A stretch of 64,000 bases of DNA, from assembly GCA_034509735.1 (NCBI GenBank), contig JACGWO010000005.1, forward strand, positions 16,605,264-16,669,263, given 5' to 3'. Every line of letters begins with the position of its first letter. Within the stretch, counting starts at the first letter, position 1. The notes under the pieces were generated by a model. That model did not search any database. It saw only the letters and a list, made by a program, of their open reading frames with translations, and had not been told where the DNA came from. The DNA is from Sesamum alatum. Taxonomy: Eukaryota > Streptophyta > Magnoliopsida > Lamiales > Pedaliaceae. The position numbers and the translations under genes were made by a program. Positions 9,053-19,054 of this stretch are shown in pieces.

Positions 9053-11277
9053 TGTTAGAATAGGTGACCAGAAAGCCAATTGGATTGGCGGTTTTGGGTA
9101 CTATTTAGCAATCTTTATTGACTTGATGAATATAGTAAGTATTCATCCGTGGCACTATGTGTTTGTTGTGCTTACTGATTACGTTAAACGATGTTTTAAC
9201 GTCACAACAAATGTCCACAGACCAATTGTATAACCCATGTAGTTGGGCTGCGCATTGGATGGCAGCTATGAAACCAACTTCTGAGGGTTGGTCTGGAATG
9301 TTCCAAGTCGAGGACCTCGAGACAGGGCATCGAGGGTCCTACAGAGACTTGCACTAAGGATTGCATTCATTGGATGAGTGCCGTGTTTCATCGGCGACAG
9401 ACGTTGGACGTCTATGCAATATTAGTGGGTTAGTTGACGTGGGTGTTAGCTGACTGAACTGACTCGCGGGAATCGTCATATGGAAGCCTTGGAGGCTTAG
9501 TCGGTATGACTGGAATTCTCGGCTCCGATAGTACGAGATTAGTCCTCGGACTTGAGGAATCATGGCAGTCACATGCATATGAAGGTTGTATCTAGGGTCT
9601 GGCAAGAGATGCCCGTATCTGGGATACGTTCATCATAAGTCTCATCCAGTGCAGTCGGAATATGTATTGAGGACGGTGGATTCCAAGATAGGATCCGTCA
9701 CCTGTCAGTATATGACAGTCGAGTCTCCTATGCGCTCTGAGACGGTTTAAGCTCTTTAAGTCTGTGGCCACAGCGATTGGTCGAGTAGGGAATGGTTTCC
9801 TACGTCGATCAATAGAGCAAACGCGTCTCGAGTTATTGAGCATAGTTGTCTAGTCCAGGATGGGAACCGACGCCAAATTCCATGCCCTAGACTTAGACCG
9901 GGAGACGGATGATGGAAGGACCGTACTCGTATGGTAATCGAGAGCCTAAAATGTTCACGCCAACATTCACCTAGTCTCTAGTGCCATGGACCGTTGCTAG
10001 ACGGCCACCCATGGTGACGGGCGTTTTCCGATTAATGGTTAATTGGAAAATAGTTAATTAAATTGGATTTAACCAATTGTGTTGGACACAAGCCCAAGTC
10101 TAGCTGAGGGTGAACCTAAAGAGTCACACACAAATCACTATGGAATTGGTAGAATTAATTTGGAATTAATTCTAGAAGAAGCGAATTAATTTAATTGGAT
10201 TAAATTAATTCAAGGAGAAAAATAAATGATTGGATTATTTATTGGGAAATCCATTTGATGGATGGTCCAAGAATTAATTAATTGGATTAGTTAATTTTTG
10301 GACTTAGAACCTTTAAATTAATTGGATTAATTTATCGGGTTTCGATTAATTAATTGATTGGATCAATTAATTAGAGTTCGGACTTATGTTTATTTAATTG
10401 GATTAAATAAACTTATGGGCATCAATTAGATTGAGATTAATTGGATTAATTAATGCCCAATGGACTTTGTTTGGACTTAATTTAATTAGATTAAATAAAA
10501 AGTCTAAGACTAGTAGTCCTAGTCCATGGAAAAATTCAATTTATAGCAAATGAAGGATGAATTAAAATCTTCCACATGTGAGGCACATGTGACCAGCCTT
10601 TGTATGATTTTGTGGGTGGTTTTATTTGCTATAATGGTGCATGGTTATGTAGATAATGGTGTGTGTATGTAGGTTACTTTGGAAGTTGACAAGAGAAGTT
10701 GAATTTTGAATTCAACAACTCTACTTACACAAAACCATTCACATAACTTGCATTCTATGTCTTGCACGAAATTTCCATCAAGCAACTCTCCAAAAAACCT
10801 CTGAAAATTTCTCCTTTTTGTGTTCATACCTTTTGGAAAGGTTTGAACTAAAAACATTCCAAAAAGCATTAATCAATAGTGTTGTTTTGGATTGTTTTTT
10901 CTTCTTCTTTTCTCTACTTCTATCTAGCAATAGATTAGAGATATACATTCCATAGTGTGGTGTGGACAAATTAGAGGGATTCTAATTTGGATCCTCAAGT
11001 GAACGGAAGGAGAAACGGAAAGGGAACAACGCTAGAAACAAACCGGTTCTACGTGCAACGAGCATAAGGTTGGTTTTCTTTATGTTTTCATGTATCTTTT
11101 GTTTACTTGCTTTAGCCATATGTCCAGCATTCTTCTCCTCTTTATTTTATGCTTTGACAAACACCGAACGCCCGGGAACTTCAAAGGGAACACCCCTTTG
11201 AACCCGTTTAAATTTATGCTTTAAATTAACGTTTTTTACGCTTCCGTTGCGTTCCCGGGCCGTACCCGATTCTTTCA
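9053..11277 (+). repeat. Element B 3' LTR
   Basis: It runs from TGTTAGAATAGG to ATTCTTTCA and is followed by the TSD TCGTG. It is near-identical to 1607-3833, including the TGG-loop hairpin array and the LTR core (about 9968-10023). The close match dates the insertion as the youngest clearly datable event in the window. Confidence 0.95.
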
Positions 11278-11720
11278 TCGTGGCACATTTGGAATAGAGG
11301 AAAGCTGCACCGTTGTTGTGAACAAAGAGTATGCTCACTGTTTCCCTATCTCACGAGTCGTTGGGGGTGACAGTTGAGGTATGATTTGATTGATGGGTTG
11401 GGCCTAACATCGAGCAGCATGATTCGCTTGGAGTCCTCAGGATCATGTGCAGAGGTGAGGCAGAATATCTTGGGAATCTCATCGGTTGAGAATGGTATTA
11501 GATTCCTCCCATGAGGCTTTTTCCATGTGAATCGAAAAGCAGGGCATGGAGGATTGCGCTTGTGGATCTCAAGCCCACTAGGAAATGGTTTCTCGAAAGC
11601 CCATTTGAGAGTGATGGGCTTTTGTAGAAATAGTGGGAGGGGTTAATGACTAAAGGATCAAGTCTTAACTTGAACATAATATTGTTATAATCTACTGAAT
11701 GTTTTTCTGTTCAACTGTTG
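11278..11720 (+). other. Element A leader, downstream part after B
   Basis: Resumes with the duplicated TCGTG and continues the leader: a mutated second palindromic motif (11352-11362), then the conserved stretch with GATTCGCTTGGAGTCCTC, up to the gag ATG at 11721. No coding sequence is seen. Confidence 0.8.
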
Positions 11721-12590
11721 ATGTCTAAGAATCCACTAACCCTTATACTTGAGACTAATAAGTCTAATGGAATGTATTACCACGCCTGGCTATGAAATCT
11801 TAAGATGGTCTTAGATTTCAAAGAACCAGACTTATATTTTGGAAAAGGTTTTTCCTCAGACCTTGCCGGAAGGGCCATCGCCCAAAGAACGTTTGACGTT
11901 CAAGAAGAGGCTTGATGACAACTGGAAGGTCCGCAGCATCATACTGCCATCCATGGATAATGAGATCCAAAACCAATTTGATAGGCTGGAGGATGTTGGC
12001 TCGATGATGTTTCGATTGCAACAAGCTTATGCGGTCCCAAACCGGCATGTTAGATATGTTGCAACGAAGGCATTATTCGGAGCGAAGACGATAGAAGGAT
12101 CGTCAGTACAAGAGTATGGAGTGATGATCCTATCCTTTGTGGAAAAGCTTAAAGACCTCCAAGCTGATCTCGAAAAAGAGATTTACATCGACGCGATCCT
12201 TCAATCTCTTCTCCCCTCACTCGACCCATTTATAGTCAACTACAACATGAGTGGACTTGAGAAAGACCTTCATGAGTTGATAAAAATATTGGTTTAGTAC
12301 AAGGCAATGATTGAAAAAATCTACTCCGACGGTACTAGTGAGGAGGGTTCGACCTCTAAAGCGAAAGGGAAGGGTGCCGGACGCAGGAAGAGGAAGAAGG
12401 CTCAGGCAATATCAGCCGCTGCCAGCACTTTGAGTGCTCCTGTTGCACCGCTGGGCTGGGGGTAAAGGAAAGAGGAAAAGGGCTCGACAGTCAGAGGTTC
12501 CGAATGATGTTTGCATCAACTGCGAGAAAAGGGACATTGGAAGAGGTAGTTTCCTAAAGCCCCTCTCCAATGAAGGTGACATTTGAATTG
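11721..12590 (+). pseudogene. Element A gag pseudogene
   Basis: ATG at 11721 begins MSKNPLTLILETNKSNG, as in the other gags. A stop follows after about 25 codons. A frame of 152 codons (11839-12297) covers the gag core (YIDAILQSLLPSLDPFIVNYNMSGLEKD, given here only as a landmark; key piece FIVNYNM), then stops at TAG. The basic linker follows in another frame, and the zinc knuckle region (about 12508-12555) has lost its regular CCHC spacing through an indel. Compared with B, this gag is more decayed, consistent with an older insertion. Confidence 0.85.
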
Positions 12591-15005
12591 AGTATCAACA
12601 TGATCATTGTTCTGTTCTTTGGTATTGGATACCAGTCGTTCATAACCTGTGAATGGTTCACAGGTGATGATAAGGAATACAAAGCTAAGACAGACGATCC
12701 TAAGGTCTAGCAATGACAAATCTGTTGCTGCAAAAACTAAGGACTAGTTAGGCTTAGTAGTTATCATGTTAAGATTGTGTCTGTGGGAATTATGTAACCT
12801 AGCATGATCAAAATATGTTCCATTTATTGTTGGACAATTTTGGATACAATAATTTGATCGATAAAATTACTTTTATTTGACAAAGAATGGCGATTCTTGT
12901 CTGTTAGGTTTGCTGCATAAACACTCGATACTCTCCCATAATTAGATTATGAGTACTCAAAACAAATAACTAAAAATGGATACAATCAAGATGAACTTAC
13001 GGATTTGGCATCCATGACTAGGGCAGTTTCCTTTAGTTGAGGTTGAGGAAGTTGGAAGATCCAAAGAGTCTAGCAATAGATGATTTGGATTTGCTAGCTT
13101 GCAAATCTTCTCTGAGAAGGAAAACACTAAAGAGCCATTTTGTTAGACGAAGTGAGCTTGTCGATAGTCTATTGGATTGGATCCAAAAAGACTTCTATAG
13201 ATTACTGAATACACAAGACTAGAAGAAGGTTCACAAGTCTAAGAACCTTTGGTAGGTTCGGGGAATTAGACTTGGAGTGGTGAACAAAACTGGTCACCTT
13301 TCGATTAGATCGAGAGAGTGTGTATTTAGTGTGAGCGCCAATAGCCTATTGGATTGGATCCAAAAGGGATATCCATAAGGTTACTAAATACACAAGTCTA
13401 AAAGAGGATTCACAAGTCTAAGAACCTTTGGTAGGTTTGGGATATTAGACTTGGAGTGGTTAATCAATTTAGTTACCTTTCGATTAGATCGAGGGGACGT
13501 GTATTCAGTGGGAGTTCTCGAATATCCAAATGAGAATGGAATTCTCAATCAGTGAAGATCTTCTTAAAGCGGCCATGGTCGAATGGTCTCTGATAAGGGA
13601 GAAAACGAACCCTGTTAGACTTGTTGCGCTCGGTATTTCACTGAAGTTACCTTAGCCCATCTAGATATGGACTTGAAAGTTGTTAGGTTGAGAAACATGC
13701 ACTTTCTTAAAGTAATGATCTAGTTACCATATTGGATATGGTTTGGAAAGCCTGTATCCTACAAAGTTCTTGAGTATGTGGGATGGTCCTACATACGTCA
13801 AGAGACTAGTAGGAAGACAAACTAGACTCGGTGTCTGGTTTGTGCAGGTCTAGTGCAAAATAATGCAAACATCAAGTTATTTCTCACTGACTATATTCCA
13901 GTCCTCTTAGGGATGACCAGAATACCTTAGATACCTGATGGGTACACGTTTCTGGGTCCGATCGGTCAATTGAAGCATGATCCAAAGGATATGTGGAGAA
14001 GCGGTGTTGGACATCGAGATTAGATCAATGGCTTGGAGCCGCAGGATCTGTCTTGAAATTCAAACTGGGTTTGAGATTTCATGTAATTGGAATATTCTTT
14101 TTGACGAACCCATACAATGTATGACTCGGTTAATAACGAGCATTAGAGTCAGTGGGAGTGTGGTAGTGTTCTGAGTGTTAAGTGTGTAACGTCTTATTCA
14201 TTTGGAATGAAATTAAGACATTAGGAAACACTAGAAACACGAGCATTGTTCACGCAATTCTCCATGAATAGGGTCAAGCTATCCGAAACTTAGTCACCAT
14301 TGAGTAATGAGGAAGCTTAGATGTTTTAAATCCCCTACGTCTTTGCCGTACGCAGCATGGGTGTGATGTTCGGTACACAAGGCCTAATGTTGTTTATGCA
14401 TCGTACATAACAACAAATATCAGGTGTGTACTGACGGGGCAATAGAGAGCAGTTGAGAGCAGTCTTTAAGACCTGAATAAGGATTAGAGAAGTGTTCTCG
14501 ATGCACGATTTATCGAGAGTTGATTCTCGAAGGCTATAGCGATACTAGCTTCTAGAATCATGTGAATAATATTTAGTCTCAATACCTATTTATGTTCGAA
14601 CTTAATGGTGAGTGTGGTAGCTTGGAAAGGTTCCAAGCAGGATACCACGACGTTTCATCACGAAAGTCGAATATATGCCAACTTTGAAAGTTGTTTCTGG
14701 AAAGTCGTTTGGATGAAAATAACACCCATTGGATGGATGTAGTGCCTAGCACGGTTGAGCCAGTAGTTGCCTTGGAGGTTGACAACTAGGCTATGGCTGA
14801 AGCCTTTTGGGCCCGAGATCTCATCACAAGATCCATGAAAACTTCTTAGACAGCCACCATCGGCAGGTAGTGATCGTAGAAAGAGGCGAGATACGGTTGG
14901 ACCGTATTACCTCGACAGAAAAATAAAGTAGACTTGCGAGACTGAGCCTGTATCGCATATTACTCACTCTCAGAAGGTTATGAGAGATATGGGTAATTGG
15001 CTTTG
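12591..15005 (+). pseudogene. Element A pol remnant
   Basis: The fragments are in the same order and with the same main lesions as B: extra A in the YVPSMIK segment (12791-12812), the same integrase deletion (junction near 13230), the same RT jump (near 14070) and RNase H debris to about 15005. It additionally carries a 177-bp tandem duplication in the integrase region (13165-13518). Stops are present in all frames. The shared lesions show that A, B and I descend from an already defective ancestor. Confidence 0.82.
13165..13518 (+). repeat. Tandem duplication (~177 bp, two copies) in A integrase remnant
   Basis: The stretch beginning CTATTGGATTGGATCCAAAA occurs at about 13169 and again at about 13346. 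It is followed in both copies by ACACAAG, TTCACAAGTCTAAGAACC and CTTTCGATTAGATCGAG. B and I have a single copy, so this is private to A. Confidence 0.8.
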
Positions 15006-15010
15006 AGTTC

Positions 15011-15020
15011 AAGTGGGAGA
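15011..15020 (+). other. Polypurine tract of element A
   Basis: AAGTGGGAGA lies just before the 3' LTR start at 15022, identical to the tract of B. Confidence 0.88.
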
Positions 15021-15021
15021 T

Positions 15022-16695
15022 TGTTAGAATAGGTGACCAGAAAGCCAATTGAATTGGCGATTTTAGGAGCTATTCGTCAATCTTTATTAATACAATATTA
15101 TCCTGATGAATAGAGTAAGTATTCATCACTGGCACTGTGTTTGTTGTGCTTACTACTAACGTTGAACGGCGTTTCAACGTCACAACAAAGGCCCACAGAC
15201 CAATTGGATAACCCATGTAGTTGGGTTGCGCATTGGATGGGGGCTATGAAACCAACTTCTGAGGGTTGATCTGAAACATTCCAAGTTGAGGTCCTCAAGA
15301 ATGGGCATCGAGTGTCCTATTGAGACTTACACTAAGTATTGCATTCACTGGGTGAGTGCCCAGTTTCATCGGCGACAGATGAAGGTCGTCTATGCAATTT
15401 TTGTAGGTTAGTTGACTAGGTGGTCGACTGACTGAAGTGACTCGCGGGAATCATCATATGAAAACCTTGGAGGCTTGGTCGGTATGAGCGGAATTCCCGG
15501 TTCTGATAGTACGGGATTAGTCCTCGAACTTGAGGAATCATGGCAGTCACGTGCATATGAAGACTGTATCTTGGATCTGGCGAGAGGTGATCATTCTGTA
15601 AGATGGTCATATAAGCCTTGTCCAGTGAAGTTGGAGTATGTAGCGAGGACGGTGGATTCCAAGATAGGATCTGCCCCCTGTCAGTACATGACGGTGATGT
15701 TTCCTATGCACTCTGAGATGGTTTAGACTCTGAAAGTCTATGGCCATATCAATTGATAGAGTAGGAAAGGGTTTTCTACGTCGATCGATAGAGTAAACGC
15801 ATCTCGGGTATGAAGCATCGTTGCCTAGTTAAGGATGGGAACCGACGCTCAATTCCATACCCTAGACTAAGGCCGAGAGAAGGTAGACAATAGGACCTTT
15901 CTCGTACAGAATCGGCGCCTAAATCTTCACACCAACATTCACCTAGTCTCTAGTGCCATGGACCGTTGCTAGACGGCCACCCATGGTGACGGGCTCCTGT
16001 TGGACACGAGCCCAAGTCTAGCTGAGGGTGAACCTAAAGGGTCACACAAAAATCACCGAGGAGGTGACGGCATTGACTTGGAGTCAATTTCAGAGGATGA
16101 TAAGTAATTCGATTACTGAAGGGATTGTCCATTGGATTGACGGGCCGATATTGTATCAGGCCCTCGTTTAATCGGTAAATAGGATTTATCGATTAATATG
16201 GAAAGTTGAGATGTTGGATCTTTTAATTGGATTAAAAGATCAACGGGAATTATTTAAGTGGACATTAAATTAAATTAAATTAAATTTTAGATTCGTCGTA
16301 ATTAGATTACGGTAGAACCCGGTACGTTAAATTTTGACACGAGAAGTGTGTTAATTCCATTTATTGAATAGAAAAAAGTTGGACCTCTTTCCTAAATAAG
16401 AGGGTCTCTACGTTGGGACCTCGTGTGGACGAACGTCGGAAACCAATGCGTGTAGCCGATCAAAATACAAAATTGAGGAAGGTATTCCGATTTATATTTA
16501 TGCTCTCGGTTTCTTCTTTATTCTATAGCCACGAACTCTTATTTATTATATATATGTTTATATTCTTCGTTTATACACCGATAACCCGGGAACGTTCAAG
16601 GGAACACCCATGAACGCGATTTAAATTCTTTTATTCCGCACGTTTTACCTCCACCGCGCTTCCGCTGCGTTCCCGTGTCGATCCGCTTTCCTTCA
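15022..16695 (+). repeat. Element A 3' LTR
   Basis: It starts TGTTAGAATAGGTGACCAG and ends CGCTTTCCTTCA (1674 bp). It has the LTR core near 15942-15998 but a reduced AT-rich hairpin section compared with B, which makes it about 550 bp shorter. The 3' part with TATATATATGTTTATATTC matches window positions 1-152. It is followed directly by TNP2 coding sequence. Confidence 0.9.
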
Positions 16696-17063
16696 TGGGT
16701 TTGCACCGCACGGCCAGTATGGTAAAACTTACTCATGTTGGCCCGTGATACTTACACCGTACAATCTCCCACTGGGAATGTGCATGAAGTCTGAGTATAT
16801 GTTCCTAACGATGGTGATCCCTGGCCCATCGAATCCCAAACGTCTTATCGATGTATGCTTGGAGTCGTTGATCGAGGAGTTGCAGAATTTATGGCATGTG
16901 GGTGTACGTACGCATGATACTGCGACAAACCAGGCATTCATGATGCATGCCGCATTGATGTGGACAGTGAACGACCTTCCTGCTTATGGGATGGCGTCTG
17001 GATAGAGTACCGCCGATGTTATGGGGTGTCCAGTTTGTATGGAGGACACACGGGCATTCTATT
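16696..17063 (+). pseudogene. CACTA (En/Spm-like) transposase fragment, TNP2 family
   Basis: In frame from about 16697 the sequence reads GFAPHGQYGKTYSCWPVI, then PYNLPLGMCMKSEYMFLTM, VIPGPSNPKRLIDVCLE, LWHVGVRTHDTATNQAF, MMHAALMWTVNDLPAYGMASG. A stop replaces the expected Trp at about 17002-17004, and the frame resumes STADVMGCPVCMEDTRAFYL. These are hallmark stretches of the TNP2/Transposase_21 family of plant CACTA DNA transposons. Only about 120 codons survive, cut on the left by element A's LTR and on the right by element C's LTR. Neither the other transposase parts nor the CACTA terminal repeats are in the window. It is a pseudogene and the oldest recognisable layer here. Confidence 0.9.
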
Positions 17064-17637
17064 TGAAAGATTGTAGATCGTCCCGAGAAATAGCGCGAAT
17101 GCGGAAGCGCGGTATAAATTTAAATAACGAAATTTAAACATATTTTTATGAAAAATAAAGAATACGTTCAAGGGGTGTTCCCTTGAAGTTCCCGGGTGTT
17201 TGGTGTATCTCATGAATTAAAAGCATACAAGAATCATGGAGGTCATAGGATTAAAAATAAAAGAGGGACGAAAAAAATAAATCGGAACCTACCGATTGTC
17301 ATTTTCGTCTTCTAACCGGTACTCGCATTGTTCCCCGATTTGCACCAAATCTCGTATATGAGACTCTACAAATTGTGACACATAATCCACCCACGTATCT
17401 TGCACGCCGTGCTAGCGAACGAACAAGTATTTAGGAGAGGATGGATCAATCACACGTTATTAGGTTAACGGGATTAATCCTCCTATGTTCAATTGTTCCA
17501 AGAACAAAAGAACATGAAAAATGTTTTTCTTGGAGAGAAAAGAGAGAGAGGGCGGACGAGATTAGGAGAGGGAGAGGAAGTGTGTGTGTGTGTGTGTTTC
17601 AAGATTCATCATCCATCCAAAGGTGAAAGGCTAGGAG

Positions 17638-17645
17638 TATTTATA
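17638..17645 (-). promoter_or_regulatory. TATA box in element C 3' LTR
   Basis: Sense TATAAATA, followed in sense by a CT-rich and CA-repeat stretch like other LTRs of this type. It is preceded in sense by the WRKY-box cluster. The related LTR at 25126-27062 has a mutated version (TATTTATGG on the plus strand near 25675). Confidence 0.6.
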
Positions 17646-17690
17646 GAGGAGGAGTTTAATCCTCTTTAAACTCCAACTCTAGAAGACTAA

Positions 17691-17752
17691 TTTGACTAGG
17701 ATTTTGACCTAGTTAAAGTCTTAGTCAAAGTAGTAATTTGACCTAGTCAAAT
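17691..17752 (-). promoter_or_regulatory. WRKY-box (TTGACY) cluster upstream of TATA in C LTR
   Basis: The plus strand shows TTTGACTAGG, TTTTGACCTAG, TAGTCAAAG and TTTGACCTAGTCAAA, giving TTGAC cores on both strands arranged as inverted pairs. TTGAC[C/T] is the WRKY binding core; stress-responsive transcription is an inference. Confidence 0.5.
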
Positions 17753-19033
17753 TAATCCTAGCCATCCATCTCTCCTTTTAATCTCAACCATTAATTTAAT
17801 TTAATGGAATATTTAAAACCTATTTAAATATTCCAAAGGGCAATAAATATAAATATTTATCCTAGGCCCATTAAATTAATTTTCTAATAAATCTAATTTA
17901 TTAGATTAATTCCTTTTATCTAATAAAAGGAAGTAACACTTTCCAAGAAAATCATGGACCCGATTAAGTCCAATTTAATCATTCAATTTCTCCAAATATT
18001 TAATTCTAAGTTAAATACTTAATGTGTGTGGATTGTGTGTGACTCTTTAGGTTCACCTTTCAGCTAGACTTGGTCGGATTCCTAGAATCCGCCCGTTATC
18101 ATGGGTGGCTATCTAGCAACGGTCCATTATACTAGAGACTAGGTGAATATTTGGGGATGAACATTTAGGCTCTAACAGTACACTCGTCCTTCTGTCTTCA
18201 GTCTCACCACTTAGGGTCTAGGGCACGGAAAATGCAGGTACCCATTTTGGACCTAAATGTCGATCTGTCCTTACCAAACGCCGCAAGGGAAACCTTCTCT
18301 TCTGTTCAGTTACTGTGGCCACAGATTTTAGGGTCAAGACACAGAGCATATGTGAGACTCAATTGTCAATGCCTTTTGACAGGAGACAGATTTTTTCTTG
18401 GAAACTACTGTCACTCTATACACCGGAGGTGCACTAGACATGGCTTATGACTACTCAAGTGCATCTTGGCAATCTCTCACCATATCTAAGATACAGCCCC
18501 GATATACAGGTAAATTCAGCAGTTTCTCAAGTCAAAGGACTTTACTTGTACTGTTGGAATTGGGAGCACACGTCATACCTAGCCGACCCTACTCAAGGTC
18601 CTCCGTAAGACGGTTCCTGCGAGTCACCTCAGTCAGCTGCCCCTAGCAGGCTAACCCACTAACACTGCTTAGACGACCTTTGTCACCCGTCGATCAAATA
18701 CGACAACAGATGCTTAGTGCAAGTCTCAAGGGGAATCTCAGTACCCATTTTCGAGATTCCTTGACTTGGATATTTCAGGACTGATTCGGAGGGACTGATT
18801 TCATGGACCTACCTCCAAACGTAGTCCCAGTCCCTGAAGTACGTTTTCAGTCCATGGGCTTTGTTTGCGTAGTGAACAGATATGTATAAAGCAGATAAAG
18901 TGAACACAAATAAACTAATGCCAAATGAATTTCACTTCTTTCTTCATGAATAATATATCAAATCCTTGAAATTGTCTAGACATAGGTTACATTTCGCCTG
19001 CCCAGATTGGCTACATGGTCACCTATTCTAACA

Positions 19034-19043
19034 ATCTCCCACT
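19034..19043 (-). other. Polypurine tract of element C
   Basis: ATCTCCCACTT on the plus strand, sense AAGTGGGAGAT, directly adjoins the 3' LTR. It matches the tracts of A, B and I. Confidence 0.88.
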
Positions 19044-19054
19044 TGACCTTAAAG

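Larger units (their letters stand above)
1607..11277 (+). mobile_element. Element B: full-length, recent, non-autonomous copia LTR retrotransposon
   Basis: Seen: two near-identical LTRs of 2227 and 2225 bp with TG...CA ends, a primer site, a polypurine tract and a perfect 5-bp target duplication TCGTG (1602-1606 and 11278-11282). I counted about ten substitutions and two 1-bp homopolymer differences between the LTRs, roughly 0.5%. The internal region (5219 bp) has recognisable gag but a pol carrying stops, frameshifts and internal deletions. An element this young with a dead pol shared with A and I must have been copied by proteins from another element. B lies in the leader of A in the same orientation. 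Confidence 0.95.
1..16695 (+). mobile_element. Element A: old, non-autonomous copia LTR retrotransposon, interrupted by element B
   Basis: Seen: an LTR tail (1-152), degenerate primer site, leader, gag and pol remnants, polypurine tract and a 3' LTR (15022-16695). The first 152 bases match the last ~150 bases of the 3' LTR with scattered differences, which identifies them as the two LTRs of one element. Element B interrupts the leader at 1606/11278. Without B and the duplicated TCGTG the internal region is about 5.2 kb. The 5' LTR start and left flank lie outside the window, so the target duplication cannot be checked. The right flank is a CACTA transposase, the probable insertion target. Coding remnants carry many stops and the lesions shared with B and I. 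Confidence 0.88.
17064..19033 (-). repeat. Element C 3' LTR
   Basis: On the plus strand it runs from TGAAAGATTG to CACCTATTCTAACA (1970 bp). It contains a TG microsatellite (about 17580-17597), a TATA-like box (17638-17645), a WRKY-box cluster (about 17691-17752), AT-rich inverted repeats with CTA loops (sense TAG; for example 17881-17901 and 17910-17928) and the conserved core near 18100-18145. Confidence 0.9.
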
